Made by a program: the position numbers and the translations under genes. This document shows positions 42,453-50,470 of a stretch of DNA of 64,000 bases, in pieces. The DNA is from Amycolatopsis sp. WAC 01376. Its GTDB lineage: Bacteria; Actinomycetota; Actinomycetes; Mycobacteriales; Pseudonocardiaceae. Location of the stretch: assembly GCF_003947415.1 (NCBI RefSeq), contig NZ_QHKL01000002.1:930001-994000 (forward strand), in the 5' to 3' direction. Every line of letters starts with the position of its first letter. The first letter of the stretch is position 1. The notes beneath the pieces are model-generated. The model was not told the DNA's origin, made no database searches, and saw only the letters and a list, made by a program, of their open reading frames with translations.

Positions 42453-42878
42453 GTGCTCGAACCTTTCCGCGTCACCATCGACATCCGCACGGACGACCTC
42501 GACCTCAACGGGCATGTCCGCGGCCCCGCCTATCTCGCGTACGCCGATCACGCGCGCTGGGAATGCGTGTGGGCGGCCGGCGTGGACCCGTTGGCGCTCA
42601 AGGCCGGGAACCTCGGCCCGGTCAACCTCGAAACGACGATCCGGTTCCGCCGCGAGCTCCGTGCCCGCGCACGGATCGACGTCCTGACCCGGTTCATCTG
42701 GGAACCGGGGAAGGTGTCACGGGTCGTCCAGGAATTCGTGACGCCGGACGGCGCCGTGGTCGCGGAGGTGGAAAGTCTCTCCGGCCTGCTGGATCTCGAA
42801 CGACGGCGGCTGGTCCCGGATCCTGGACTGCACTGGCGAAAGTACGCGGTGCGGCCGGAAATCCTCGGTCTGCCGTGA
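42453..42878 (+). CDS. Acyl-CoA thioesterase, hotdog fold
   Basis: The 141-residue protein has the 4HBT-type pattern DLDLNGHVRGPAYLAYADHARWE, where D and H near the start of the helix are typical of 4-hydroxybenzoyl-CoA thioesterase relatives. It would hydrolyse an acyl-CoA. GTG start at 42453. Its stop TGA abuts the convergent GNAT stop so that the two stops form TGATCA. Confidence 0.83.
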   Translation: MLEPFRVTIDIRTDDLDLNGHVRGPAYLAYADHARWECVWAAGVDPLALKAGNLGPVNLETTIRFRRELRARARIDVLTRFIWEPGKVSRVVQEFVTPDGAVVAEVESLSGLLDLERRRLVPDPGLHWRKYAVRPEILGLP

Positions 42879-43400
42879 TCAGATGGCCGCCCGCTTTTCG
42901 TAGAGGCTGGTCGGCCATTTCGCCTCGGGCGGGTCGGCCACATGCTCGAAGCCCGCGCGCTCGTAGAGCCCGCGCAAGGCCGGGTTGTCCCTCGTGGTCG
43001 CCACGCGGACGAACGCTTTGCCTCGTACTGCGGCTTTCTCGCCGACCCAGTCGATGATCCGGACGCCGAGCCCGGCTCCGGCCGCCTCCCGCGCGACCGC
43101 GAGGCGGCCCGCGTAATAGGCCGGTTCCGTGGTCTCGCCCCAGAGCTCAGGCTCCGCCTCGGTCACCACGCAGGTCGCGATCGGCTTGCCGAATCCGATG
43201 ACCAGCAACACTTCGCCCGCCTCGATCTGGTCGCGCACCGATTCCCGCGGGAAGCGTGGTGGCCATTGACGGATTCCGCGCCCCGCCAGCCAAGCGGCGG
43301 CCTCGGCCAGTAGGTCGAGTACGACGTCCTCCTCGCCCGGGCGGACCGGGCGGATGGTGGTGCCCGGCGTGAGTGGCTCGGGGCCGGTGATGATCGGCAT
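42879..43400 (-). CDS. GNAT-family N-acetyltransferase
   Basis: The 173-residue protein shows the GNAT core: acetyl-CoA binding loop GAGLGVRIIDW (about 114-124) and the C-terminal DNPALRGLYERAGF. The substrate is not predictable. The ATG at 43400 is 28 bp from the divergent phosphotransferase gene, so the longer upstream frame is unlikely. Confidence 0.85.
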   Translation of the reverse strand: MPIITGPEPLTPGTTIRPVRPGEEDVVLDLLAEAAAWLAGRGIRQWPPRFPRESVRDQIEAGEVLLVIGFGKPIATCVVTEAEPELWGETTEPAYYAGRLAVAREAAGAGLGVRIIDWVGEKAAVRGKAFVRVATTRDNPALRGLYERAGFEHVADPPEAKWPTSLYEKRAAI

Positions 43401-43428
43401 GCCTCGATGATGCCCCGGCGGTGGTTGG

Positions 43429-44301
43429 ATGTCTGGCGTGGTCGACGAGAACCTCGTACGGAAGCTGATCGCGGCACAATTCCCTCGATGGGACGGGCGG
43501 ACGATCACACGGTGGCCGTCCGGCGGCACGGTCAACGCCATGTTCCGGCTGGGCGACGACATGGTCGTACGGTTGCCTCTGACCGCGGGCGGCGCGAAAG
43601 ACGTGCTGCTGGAGCAGGAGTGGCTGCCCCGCATCGCGTCCCACTTGCCCACGTCCATCCCCGAAGTGCTCGGGGCCGGCCGCCCCGCCGACGGTTATCC
43701 GTGGCCGTGGTCGGTGTACCGCTGGTTGCCCGGCGAGAACCCGCGGGAGGGCACACCCATGCCGCCGGCCTCGGCCCTGGCCGAATTCGTGCTGGCGATG
43801 CGAGGCCTGCCGCTGACCCCGCAGGCGCCGCAGGCCCACCGCGGCGGACCGCTCGCAAGGCTCGACGCCGAGACCCGGTCGGCGATCGAGCGACTGCGCG
43901 CGATCCCGGAGGAGAAGGTCGACTGCGACGCCGTCCTCGCTCTATGGGAGGAGGCGTTGCGTGCGCCGGCATGGGAAGGACCGCCGGTGTGGCTGCACGC
44001 CGACCTGATGCCGGGCAACCTGCTGGTGGACGGTGACCGCCTTTCCGCGGTGATCGATTTCGGCTGCATGGGCGTGGGCGATCCGGCCTGCGACCTGTTC
44101 CCGGCGTGGAACCTGTTGCCCGCCGACGCACGAGAAGCCTTCCGGGAGACGCTGGACGTGGACGACGCGACCTGGAACCGCGGCCGCGGGCGGACGCTTT
44201 CGCAGGCGCTGATCGCACTGCCGTACTACCGGATGACCAACCCGGCGATGGCACGCAACGCGCGATACGTGATCCGGACGGTGCTGGACGAGGTGGCTTG
44301 A
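43429..44301 (+). CDS. Aminoglycoside phosphotransferase-family kinase
   Basis: The 290-residue APH/choline-kinase-fold protein has the catalytic loop WLHADLMPGNLLV (catalytic D about 190) and metal motif VIDFGCMGVGDPACDLFP. Such proteins phosphorylate small hydroxylated molecules; antibiotic resistance cannot be claimed. It is divergent from the GNAT gene, which could modify the same compound (speculative). Confidence 0.85.
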   Translation: MSGVVDENLVRKLIAAQFPRWDGRTITRWPSGGTVNAMFRLGDDMVVRLPLTAGGAKDVLLEQEWLPRIASHLPTSIPEVLGAGRPADGYPWPWSVYRWLPGENPREGTPMPPASALAEFVLAMRGLPLTPQAPQAHRGGPLARLDAETRSAIERLRAIPEEKVDCDAVLALWEEALRAPAWEGPPVWLHADLMPGNLLVDGDRLSAVIDFGCMGVGDPACDLFPAWNLLPADAREAFRETLDVDDATWNRGRGRTLSQALIALPYYRMTNPAMARNARYVIRTVLDEVA

Positions 44302-44385
44302 TCTCTTGAGGTAGGTGCATACGGCCTGCTAGCTCATGGGTGCACGCCTTTCCGTTGCGGTAGCCCGTATCCGGCGGAGGGATGC

Positions 44386-44434
44386 TCCCAATGTGGCATT
44401 GGGGACGGGGAGTGTCCCCAATGCCACATTGGGA
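44386..44434. repeat. 21-bp-arm palindrome, family 4
   Basis: Perfect arms 44386-44406 and 44414-44434 (core cccaatgtggcattgggg) around a seven-base loop. It lies in the 245-bp gap between the convergent kinase and DUF222 genes and probably terminates one or both. Nothing else was found in this gap. Confidence 0.8.
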
Positions 44435-44546
44435 TCACCGTGTTTGGCGCACCGTGGGCACGCAGGGTTGGCCGCTATATCGAAAGCGTCGCGGTGTCGG
44501 CACGTTGTCCTTATGTCCCAGGGGGTGGATAGATCGGGTGGTCGGC

Positions 44547-45803
44547 CTAGATCCTGAGGTGCATGGTGTTTCTCCGTGGTGTTCCGGTGGGGTCGAGGTA
44601 GGTGGGGGCGGTGAATTCGGGGAGTCCGTCTTGGGCGATCTGGACTTTCCATTCGCTGCGATGGATCAGCCGATGGTGCCGGGTGCAGAGCAGCACGAGG
44701 TTGTCGATCTTGGTTTCGCCGTGGTGTTGCCAGAAAACAATGTGATGGGCGGTGCAGCGCGGTACGGGCATGTCGCAGCCGGGGAAGGCACAGCCGCCAT
44801 CACGGAGGGTTAACGCATATTTCTGGGCGAGGGAGACGGTGCGTTTGGAGCGGCCGATGTCGAGTGGTTCGCCTGCGGTGCCGAGAACACCGGGCCGGAC
44901 GCGGGCATCGCAGGCGAGGATCCTCGCGTCGGTGGCGCTGATCGGCCCGACGAGATCGAGGTGAGCCTCACCGATGTCGCGGATCAGGTCGTCGTAGGAC
45001 ATGGTGACCAAAATGTGGGTCGCCTCGCCCGCCTGGCCGGGGAGGTTGCGGCTGGTGGTTTTCAGGCGGACGTAGTCGGTGAAGGCGTCGCCGTAGCGTT
45101 CGTCCTGAGTCCGGGAGTCCCGGACACCGTCGATGGCTTTGTGGGGTTTGGCCATGGGATCGAGGTCGGATTTCAGGCGGGCATACGTTTCCAGGTCAAG
45201 TCTGGCTTTGAGGCCGAGGGTGCCGTCGCGGTGTTTGACGAACCGCATCTCTGGTCGGGTGTCCTTCGGATCCTCGTTGCGGGGTTCTTTGCCGTCGGGG
45301 TCGAGTTCGTCCAGCAGGCGGCGTCCGGCGCGAGCGATCTGCCGCGGTCCCGCATGACGAGCAAGGTCGACGAGGATCTTCTCCCCGGCTCGCACGTCTT
45401 CCTCGGGCACAGTTGAGGGGATGCGGGCGAGGGTGCGGATGATGGCGTCGATCTGGCTACCGCCGATCGCGCCTTCCGCGGCGGCGTGAGCGGTTAAGGG
45501 TGCGAGTGGTGGCACGGTGCCGCCGCCGACTTCGACGCCGGGGTGCAGGGCGAGGACGCGGTCGGCGCGGGCGCCGGCTTCCTTGTCCGTCACATGAAAG
45601 TCCTCGAAGATCAGCGCCGCCAACGTCGAATGGCCCGAGCATCCGCGCACGCCGCGGGAATTGATTTCCGCGAGGATCGCGTTCTGTTCCGCATCCGCCT
45701 GGCGTTTGATGATTTCGAGTTCTTGTTTGCGGGCGTGCAGCGTCGCGGTGTCGACGCGCCACCACTCGGTGGGCGTCTTCGGGGTTGCGTCGTTGCTGGC
45801 CAC
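44547..45803 (-). CDS. DUF222 / HNH endonuclease-domain protein
   Basis: The 418-residue protein has a long helical DUF222 (13E12-type) region and a C-terminal HNH domain, CAFPGCDMPVPRCTAHHIVFW then LLCTRHHRLIH, with a Cys-x4-Cys-type zinc knuckle. Such proteins are multicopy in actinobacteria; whether they act as nucleases is untested. The GTG at 45803 is preceded by GAGGGC; a longer frame to 45878 lacks support. The local GC is slightly lower than in neighbours. Confidence 0.83.
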   Translation of the reverse strand: MASNDATPKTPTEWWRVDTATLHARKQELEIIKRQADAEQNAILAEINSRGVRGCSGHSTLAALIFEDFHVTDKEAGARADRVLALHPGVEVGGGTVPPLAPLTAHAAAEGAIGGSQIDAIIRTLARIPSTVPEEDVRAGEKILVDLARHAGPRQIARAGRRLLDELDPDGKEPRNEDPKDTRPEMRFVKHRDGTLGLKARLDLETYARLKSDLDPMAKPHKAIDGVRDSRTQDERYGDAFTDYVRLKTTSRNLPGQAGEATHILVTMSYDDLIRDIGEAHLDLVGPISATDARILACDARVRPGVLGTAGEPLDIGRSKRTVSLAQKYALTLRDGGCAFPGCDMPVPRCTAHHIVFWQHHGETKIDNLVLLCTRHHRLIHRSEWKVQIAQDGLPEFTAPTYLDPTGTPRRNTMHLRI

Positions 45804-45829
45804 GCCCTCAACAATACACCGAATCGAAC

Positions 45830-46120
45830 AGGCGTGCGAGCGCGAACGGCCTAGCATTCGAAAGTCCGCAAAATGCACGTGCAGCGAAGCGGTTTAAGAA
45901 CGCGAAGGTGCTTAAGTGGCGCTTCGGAGAAAGCGGGAATAGCGGCGTGCCGGCGTCGGAAGGCATGTGCCGATCACCGCGTGGGGTGAGTCGACACGCC
46001 TTCGTCCACGGTCAGGTTGTGCCCCGTCAGGCGTGCGCGCCCGGAACGGCCTAGCGGGAAAGAATCCGAAATGCACATGCAGAGAAAGCAGCGAAGCGCA
46101 TTAAAGGTGCGAAGGCGAGC
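45830..46120 (+). repeat. Two diverged copies of a noncoding segment of about 85 nt
   Basis: Segment 45830-45913 (caggcgtgcgagcgc, gaacggcctagc, aaatgcacgtgcag, gcgaagcg, gcgaaggtg) reappears in the same order at 46027-46120. The two copies share gaacggcctagc, tgcac-tgcag and gcgaagcg blocks with indels. This lies in a 568-bp gap (45804-46371) with no protein gene; the rest of the gap holds only the likely promoters of the flanking genes. Confidence 0.6.
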
Positions 46121-46371
46121 AAGGCCGGTGCGCGGCAGTGGGGCCCTGTGCTAACGTTGTCCCCGAGCCCCGTATGGGCCTACGCATGGAGGTAGCGGCT
46201 ACTCAGCCACCAGAGATCGGCACACACCGTCTCTCGCATTCAGTCATCCCCGCGTCGTGGGATGACGCCTCCATGCGGTGCGCCCGAAACCCGGGCGTGC
46301 CAAGGCCCGTGTGCTCTTTTCCGGTGCTGGTTCCGCGCCTCCTGTCGACACATCGACGGGAAAGGACCGCA

Positions 46372-47223
46372 TTGACCGGCTTCAACGACCAGGTGATCGA
46401 GGAATTCAGGCGTAACAAGGGAAAGCTCGGCGGCATGTTCGAGGGGTGGAAGCTGATCCTGCTCACCACCACGGGCGCCAAGAGTGGCAAGCGGCGGACG
46501 AATCCGTTGGGGTACATCGAAATCGATGGCAAGACCGTCGTCGTCGCTTCCAGCATGGGATCTCCTGCCCGCCCTGCGTGGTACCACAACATCCGGCGCG
46601 ACCATCGGGTCACGATCGAGACAGGTGTCGAGACCTACGAGGCGATCGCGGCCGTTCCGCCGCCGGCGGAACGTGACGCGTTGTTCGCGCGGGTTGTCGC
46701 CGAGGAACCGGGTTTTGCCGAGTATCAGGCGAAAACGTCGCGCGAGCTGCCTGTTGTGATCTTGCACCGGATCGACGACCGGGTGCGGGGGATGGGGGAC
46801 TTCCTGGTGGAGGTCCACGACTGGCTGCGGGAGGAACTCAAGACGCTGCGCGCCGGGGTGGACGACCTCGTGGCGGGCCGCGCGGATTCGCTCACCATGG
46901 AGGAATCCTTGCGGGCGCACTGTGTTTCGTTCTGCGAGGCGCTGACCAAGCATCATACCGGCGAGGACATGGGAGCGTTTCCCATGCTGGCCCAACGGTT
47001 TCCCGCGCTCGCGCCGACGCTGACGAAGCTCGGGGAGGACCACGTCGTCGTCGCGACGTTGCAGAAGCGGATCCGCGAGCTCGTGGAGGGCTACGTCCAC
47101 GGTGAGAGTGACCCCGTTCGCCTGCGCGACGACTTCGACGAGCTCGCGGGGAAGCTCGAAGCGCATTTCGCGCACGAAGAGCGAACGGTCGTGACGGCAC
47201 TCAACGTGACGGCGCCCGGCTGA
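46372..47223 (+). CDS. Deazaflavin-dependent nitroreductase-like domain fused to hemerythrin
   Basis: The 283-residue protein has an N-terminal F420-dependent nitroreductase (DDN-type) domain at about 1-130 (LTTTGAKSGKRRTNPLGYIEIDGKTVVVAS, read as two parts) and a C-terminal hemerythrin-like four-helix domain at about 145-283 with metal-ligand candidates in VEVHDWL, LTKHHTGEDMGAFP, GEDHVVV and EAHFAHEE. The fusion joins an F420 flavin-type reductase with a di-iron O2 or NO binding site, suggesting oxidative or nitrosative defence. TTG start at 46372 follows GGAAAGGA; a longer upstream frame is not supported. Confidence 0.8.
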   Translation: MTGFNDQVIEEFRRNKGKLGGMFEGWKLILLTTTGAKSGKRRTNPLGYIEIDGKTVVVASSMGSPARPAWYHNIRRDHRVTIETGVETYEAIAAVPPPAERDALFARVVAEEPGFAEYQAKTSRELPVVILHRIDDRVRGMGDFLVEVHDWLREELKTLRAGVDDLVAGRADSLTMEESLRAHCVSFCEALTKHHTGEDMGAFPMLAQRFPALAPTLTKLGEDHVVVATLQKRIRELVEGYVHGESDPVRLRDDFDELAGKLEAHFAHEERTVVTALNVTAPG

Positions 47224-47682
47224 TCGGTGCGGACGCCCTGGGGTTTCGGCCCCGGGGCGTGTATCGTAGTAGGTGGCGGCGCCTTCACAGCGCGACGCCG
47301 ATCCGGCACGAGGCGGGTGGAATTCGCCCCCGGCCTCGCCGAAGACCGCGAACCAGCGGTCCCTCCGAAAGGTTTCACCGTCAAAACTCACAGCACCGAC
47401 AGTGCGCTGTTCAGCCACCCGCTCGACTCCGAGGTCGAGCGACAGGACCCCGCGACCCCTCAAGGGGAGCGATACATGGATCTTTTTCGCGAACCTTCCT
47501 ATCCCACACCGGAACCTTCGGCCGACGCCGTTCGTTGACGGAGCAGACCAACGTTTTGGGTGTCGTGTTGTCCAAGCACGCTCGCGCAGAATTCGTCGCG
47601 GGCGTCGCCTTCTCTTGCGTCGCGCCGTGACACCGGCTGACACAGCCGGTAACAGTCCTGGCACTCGACAAGAAGCGACGAT
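47224..47682 (+). other. 459-nt leader/intergenic region before the desaturase
   Basis: This gap has a plausible promoter (tatcgtagt around 47263) and then about 410 nt to the desaturase ATG. It contains a 20-codon ORF with a strong ribosome-binding site at 47476 and an 8-bp hairpin (accggctg 47632-47639 with cagccggt 47643-47650) 33 bp before the start. No known riboswitch was recognised. Confidence 0.45.
47476..47538 (+). CDS. 20-residue ORF in the desaturase leader
   Basis: The frame encodes MDLFREPSYPTPEPSADAVR and is preceded at ideal spacing by AAGGGGAG. It ends 144 nt before the desaturase start. It could be a regulatory uORF or a small protein; the Pro-rich sequence might slow ribosomes. 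Confidence 0.35.
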   Translation: MDLFREPSYPTPEPSADAVR

Positions 47683-48669
47683 ATGACTTCAGTTCTCAAC
47701 CACCCGGACAGCGCAGAGCGGCAGGCGCCACAGCCCCTGTTGTCCGGGGAACAGACCAACACCGAAAACTTTCTCGTCAAGCTGTTCGCGGTGGTGCCCC
47801 TGCTGGCACTGGCCGCTTCCGTCCCGTTCGCGTGGGGCTGGGGGCTCGGCTGGGTGGACCTCGGCCTGGCCGCCGGGTTCTACTTCCTCACCGGCCTCGG
47901 CGTGACCATCGGTTTCCACCGTTACTTCACCCACGGCGCCTTCAAGGCCAACCGTGGCCTGCGGATCGCCCTCGCGGTCGCCGGCAGCATGGCCATGCAG
48001 GGCCCGGTCATCGGCTGGGTCGCCGACCACCGGCGCCATCACGCCTTCGCCGACCGTGAGGGCGACCCGCACTCCCCGTGGCGGTTCGGCAGCACCCCTG
48101 CCGCGCTTGCCCGCGGCTTCTGGCACGCCCATATGGGCTGGCTGTTCGACCGCGAGAAGACCAACGCGCAGCGGTTCGCCCCCGATCTGCTCGCCGACCG
48201 TGACATCGCCCGGATCGATCGCTTGTTCCCGCTGCTCACCGTCGTGACGCTGCTCGCGCCCGCCGTCCTCGGCGGCGTGATCACGATGTCGTGGTGGGGC
48301 GCGGTCACCGCGTTCTTCTGGGCGAGCCTGGTCCGCGTGGCGCTGCTGCACCACGTCACCTGGTCGGTGAACTCGCTGTGTCACATGATCGGTGACCGCC
48401 CGTTCGCCGCCCGCGACAAATCCGCGAACTTCTGGCCGCTCGCCATCGCCTCCATGGGCGAGTCCTGGCACAACTCCCACCACGCCGACCCCACCGGCGC
48501 CCGGCACGGTGTCCGCCGAGGTCAGCTCGACATCTCGGCGCGGCTGATCTGGCTGTTCGAGAAGGCGGGCTGGGCGACGGAAGTCCGCTGGCCGAAGGCC
48601 GATCGACTCGGCCGCAAGCTCAACCCCGGTCACTCCCTGTCACTGCGCCGGACCGCGAAGCGGGCCTGA
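47683..48669 (+). CDS. Acyl-CoA/fatty acid delta-9 desaturase
   Basis: The 328-residue membrane enzyme inserts a double bond in acyl chains. The three histidine boxes of the stearoyl-CoA desaturase type are HRYFTH (79-84), HRRHH (116-120) and HNSHH (about 264-268). Four membrane helices are expected. It is monocistronic behind a long leader, fitting temperature or lipid control of membrane fluidity (inference). It ends convergently with the hydrolase gene five bases apart. Confidence 0.92.
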   Translation: MTSVLNHPDSAERQAPQPLLSGEQTNTENFLVKLFAVVPLLALAASVPFAWGWGLGWVDLGLAAGFYFLTGLGVTIGFHRYFTHGAFKANRGLRIALAVAGSMAMQGPVIGWVADHRRHHAFADREGDPHSPWRFGSTPAALARGFWHAHMGWLFDREKTNAQRFAPDLLADRDIARIDRLFPLLTVVTLLAPAVLGGVITMSWWGAVTAFFWASLVRVALLHHVTWSVNSLCHMIGDRPFAARDKSANFWPLAIASMGESWHNSHHADPTGARHGVRRGQLDISARLIWLFEKAGWATEVRWPKADRLGRKLNPGHSLSLRRTAKRA

Positions 48670-48674
48670 GCCCG

Positions 48675-49454
48675 TCAGCGGATAGCGCTCGCGATGGCGT
48701 CGATCAGCTCCGGTCCGTCGGATAACGCCGGATCGTTGTGATCGGCGCCGGGGACTTCGATCGTCCTCGCGCCGGCGGCCCGTGCCACGTCACGGCTCTG
48801 CTGTGCCGGGACGATCGAGTCCACGGCGCCGAAGACGACGGTCACCGGCGCCTTCACACGCGCGACGTTGTCCCTGGTCGGGAACTCGTCCCGCAGCAGC
48901 CACCGGACCGGCAGGAACGGATAGTGCAGCTGTCCGACCGACGCGAGGTCGACGAACGGCGAGCGCAGCACGAGCGCGGACGGCGGACGTTCGACGGCCA
49001 GTTCGGTGACGACCGCGGAGCCCAGGCTCTCGCCGAAGTAGATCAGCGGCACGTCGGCCTCGCGGGCCAGGAAGTCCTGTGCGGCGCGGACGTCCAGCTT
49101 GAGCCCGTCCTCGGACGGCTCGCCGGGATTGCCCCCGTAGCCGCGATACTCCAGTAGCAGCACCGAGAGCCCGCGTGCGGTCAGCGCGCGGGCCATCGGC
49201 GCGCGGTACACCCGGTTCCCGGCGTTGCCCGGTGCGACCAGCACGGCCGCCTTCGCGCCGGCGACCGGGAAGTACCAGCTCGCGAGGCTCAGCCCGTCCG
49301 AGGTGGTGAGCGTGACGTCCCTGCCGCCGGACAGGACGCCGGCGGCGCCAGGCGGCGGACCTGCCTCGGGGAGGTAGATCAGCTTGCGCTGGAAGGCGAA
49401 CGCGCCACCGAAGACCACACCGACGATGGTGACGGCCACCGCCAGTGCGATCAA
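48675..49454 (-). CDS. Membrane-anchored alpha/beta hydrolase
   Basis: The 259-residue protein has one N-terminal transmembrane helix (about 2-22) and a BEM46-type hydrolase domain with the nucleophile elbow GESLGS (about 133-138), the acid in FGAVDSIVP and catalytic His in GADHND. The start is unsure: TTG at 49454 follows GGGGAAAGG, a CTG at 49478 overlaps the sigma-factor stop. It lies directly downstream of the sigma factor, as a lipase gene does next to sigG in mycobacteria. Confidence 0.82.
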   Translation of the reverse strand: MIALAVAVTIVGVVFGGAFAFQRKLIYLPEAGPPPGAAGVLSGGRDVTLTTSDGLSLASWYFPVAGAKAAVLVAPGNAGNRVYRAPMARALTARGLSVLLLEYRGYGGNPGEPSEDGLKLDVRAAQDFLAREADVPLIYFGESLGSAVVTELAVERPPSALVLRSPFVDLASVGQLHYPFLPVRWLLRDEFPTRDNVARVKAPVTVVFGAVDSIVPAQQSRDVARAAGARTIEVPGADHNDPALSDGPELIDAIASAIR

Positions 49455-49474
49455 CGCCTTTCCCCGTGCGGTAC

Positions 49475-50452
49475 TCAGGGCTTCGTCGGGGGTAGGTCGA
49501 ATTTCGCGAACAGGTCCGCGTCGATGAACGAGGTGATCTCGCGGATCCGATCGCCGCGGAAAGACAGCACGTTGATCGACCAGCCATGGTGGACGGCGTC
49601 GGCCGCTTCGCCGAGGTAGCAGGCGACGGCCGGCTGCCCGTTGGCGGTGACGACCTCGGTGCGCCAGCTCGGGCACCGGCCGATCGGGACCTCGACGGCG
49701 AAGCGGGACACGGCCTCGATGCCGCGGTACCAGTGCGCGAACGGCGGCATGGACCAGGTGACGTCCTCGGTCAGCAACGCCACGAGCGCGTCGGCGTCGC
49801 CGCGGTCCAGTGCGGAGGCGAAGCCCGCGGCGATCTCGCGGACCCGGGGATCATCGAGCTTCCGCAGCGTCTGCTGCCGGTCGGACGGCGGGACCTTCTC
49901 GGCGACGATCGCCCGCGCGCGTTGCAGCGCGCTGGTCACCGCCGCCACCGAAGTGTCCATTGTGGACGCGATTTCGGCGGCGGAGAAGCCGAGGACGTCG
50001 AAGAGCAGCAGGGCGGCCCGCTGGTTGCCCGGCAGATGCTGCAGCGCGGCGATGAACGCCAGCTCGACGGCCTCGCGCTGCTCGTACCGGACGTCCGGCC
50101 TGCTCCCGCCGGGGTACGGGCCGAGCCACGCCACTTCGGTCACCGGGGCTTCTCCGAGCACCACTCGCTCGCTCGACGGGCCGAGGTCCATCGGCAGGGC
50201 GCGCTTCCCGCGCGCGGCCGCGACGTCGAGGCAGGTGCGGGTGGCGACGGTGTAGAGCCAGGTCCGCATCGAGCTGCGCCCCTCGAAGCGTGCCAACCCC
50301 CGCCAAGCCCGCAGAAGCGCGTCCTGCAACGCGTCGTCGGCGTCGTGGGTCGAGCCGAGCATGCGGTAGCAGTGGGCGTGCAGTTCGCGGCGCAGTGGCT
50401 CCACCACGCGGTTGAACTCCGCCTCGTCGGTGCGCAGGACGTCTTCGCTCAC
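49475..50452 (-). CDS. ECF sigma factor with C-terminal SnoaL-like domain
   Basis: The 325-residue protein has sigma region 2 (about 15-85, DADDALQDALLRAWRGL) and region 4 (about 130-185, LGFSAAEIASTMDTSVAAVTSALQRAR), then a SnoaL/NTF2-like domain of about 120 residues. This is the SigG/SigJ-like class in which the C-terminal domain replaces an anti-sigma factor in control. No anti-sigma gene is adjacent. GTG start at 50452. Confidence 0.88.
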   Translation of the reverse strand: MSEDVLRTDEAEFNRVVEPLRRELHAHCYRMLGSTHDADDALQDALLRAWRGLARFEGRSSMRTWLYTVATRTCLDVAAARGKRALPMDLGPSSERVVLGEAPVTEVAWLGPYPGGSRPDVRYEQREAVELAFIAALQHLPGNQRAALLLFDVLGFSAAEIASTMDTSVAAVTSALQRARAIVAEKVPPSDRQQTLRKLDDPRVREIAAGFASALDRGDADALVALLTEDVTWSMPPFAHWYRGIEAVSRFAVEVPIGRCPSWRTEVVTANGQPAVACYLGEAADAVHHGWSINVLSFRGDRIREITSFIDADLFAKFDLPPTKP

Positions 50453-50470
50453 AGTCGACGATTGTGCCCT

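Noticed and set aside
43429..44301. Aminoglycoside resistance gene
   Set aside because: The APH fold is shared by many metabolic kinases; no evidence for a drug substrate.
44547..46120. Insertion sequence or transposon
   Set aside because: No transposase, terminal inverted repeats or target duplication were seen; DUF222/HNH proteins are not transposases.
46151..46161. Sequence taacgttgtcc resembling the LacI operator
   Set aside because: Only one side matches the 12-bp dyad and neighbouring genes have no sugar role.
47411..47671. Minus-strand frame of 86 codons in the desaturase leader
   Set aside because: Low-complexity translation, no ribosome-binding site and no family resemblance; a shadow frame.
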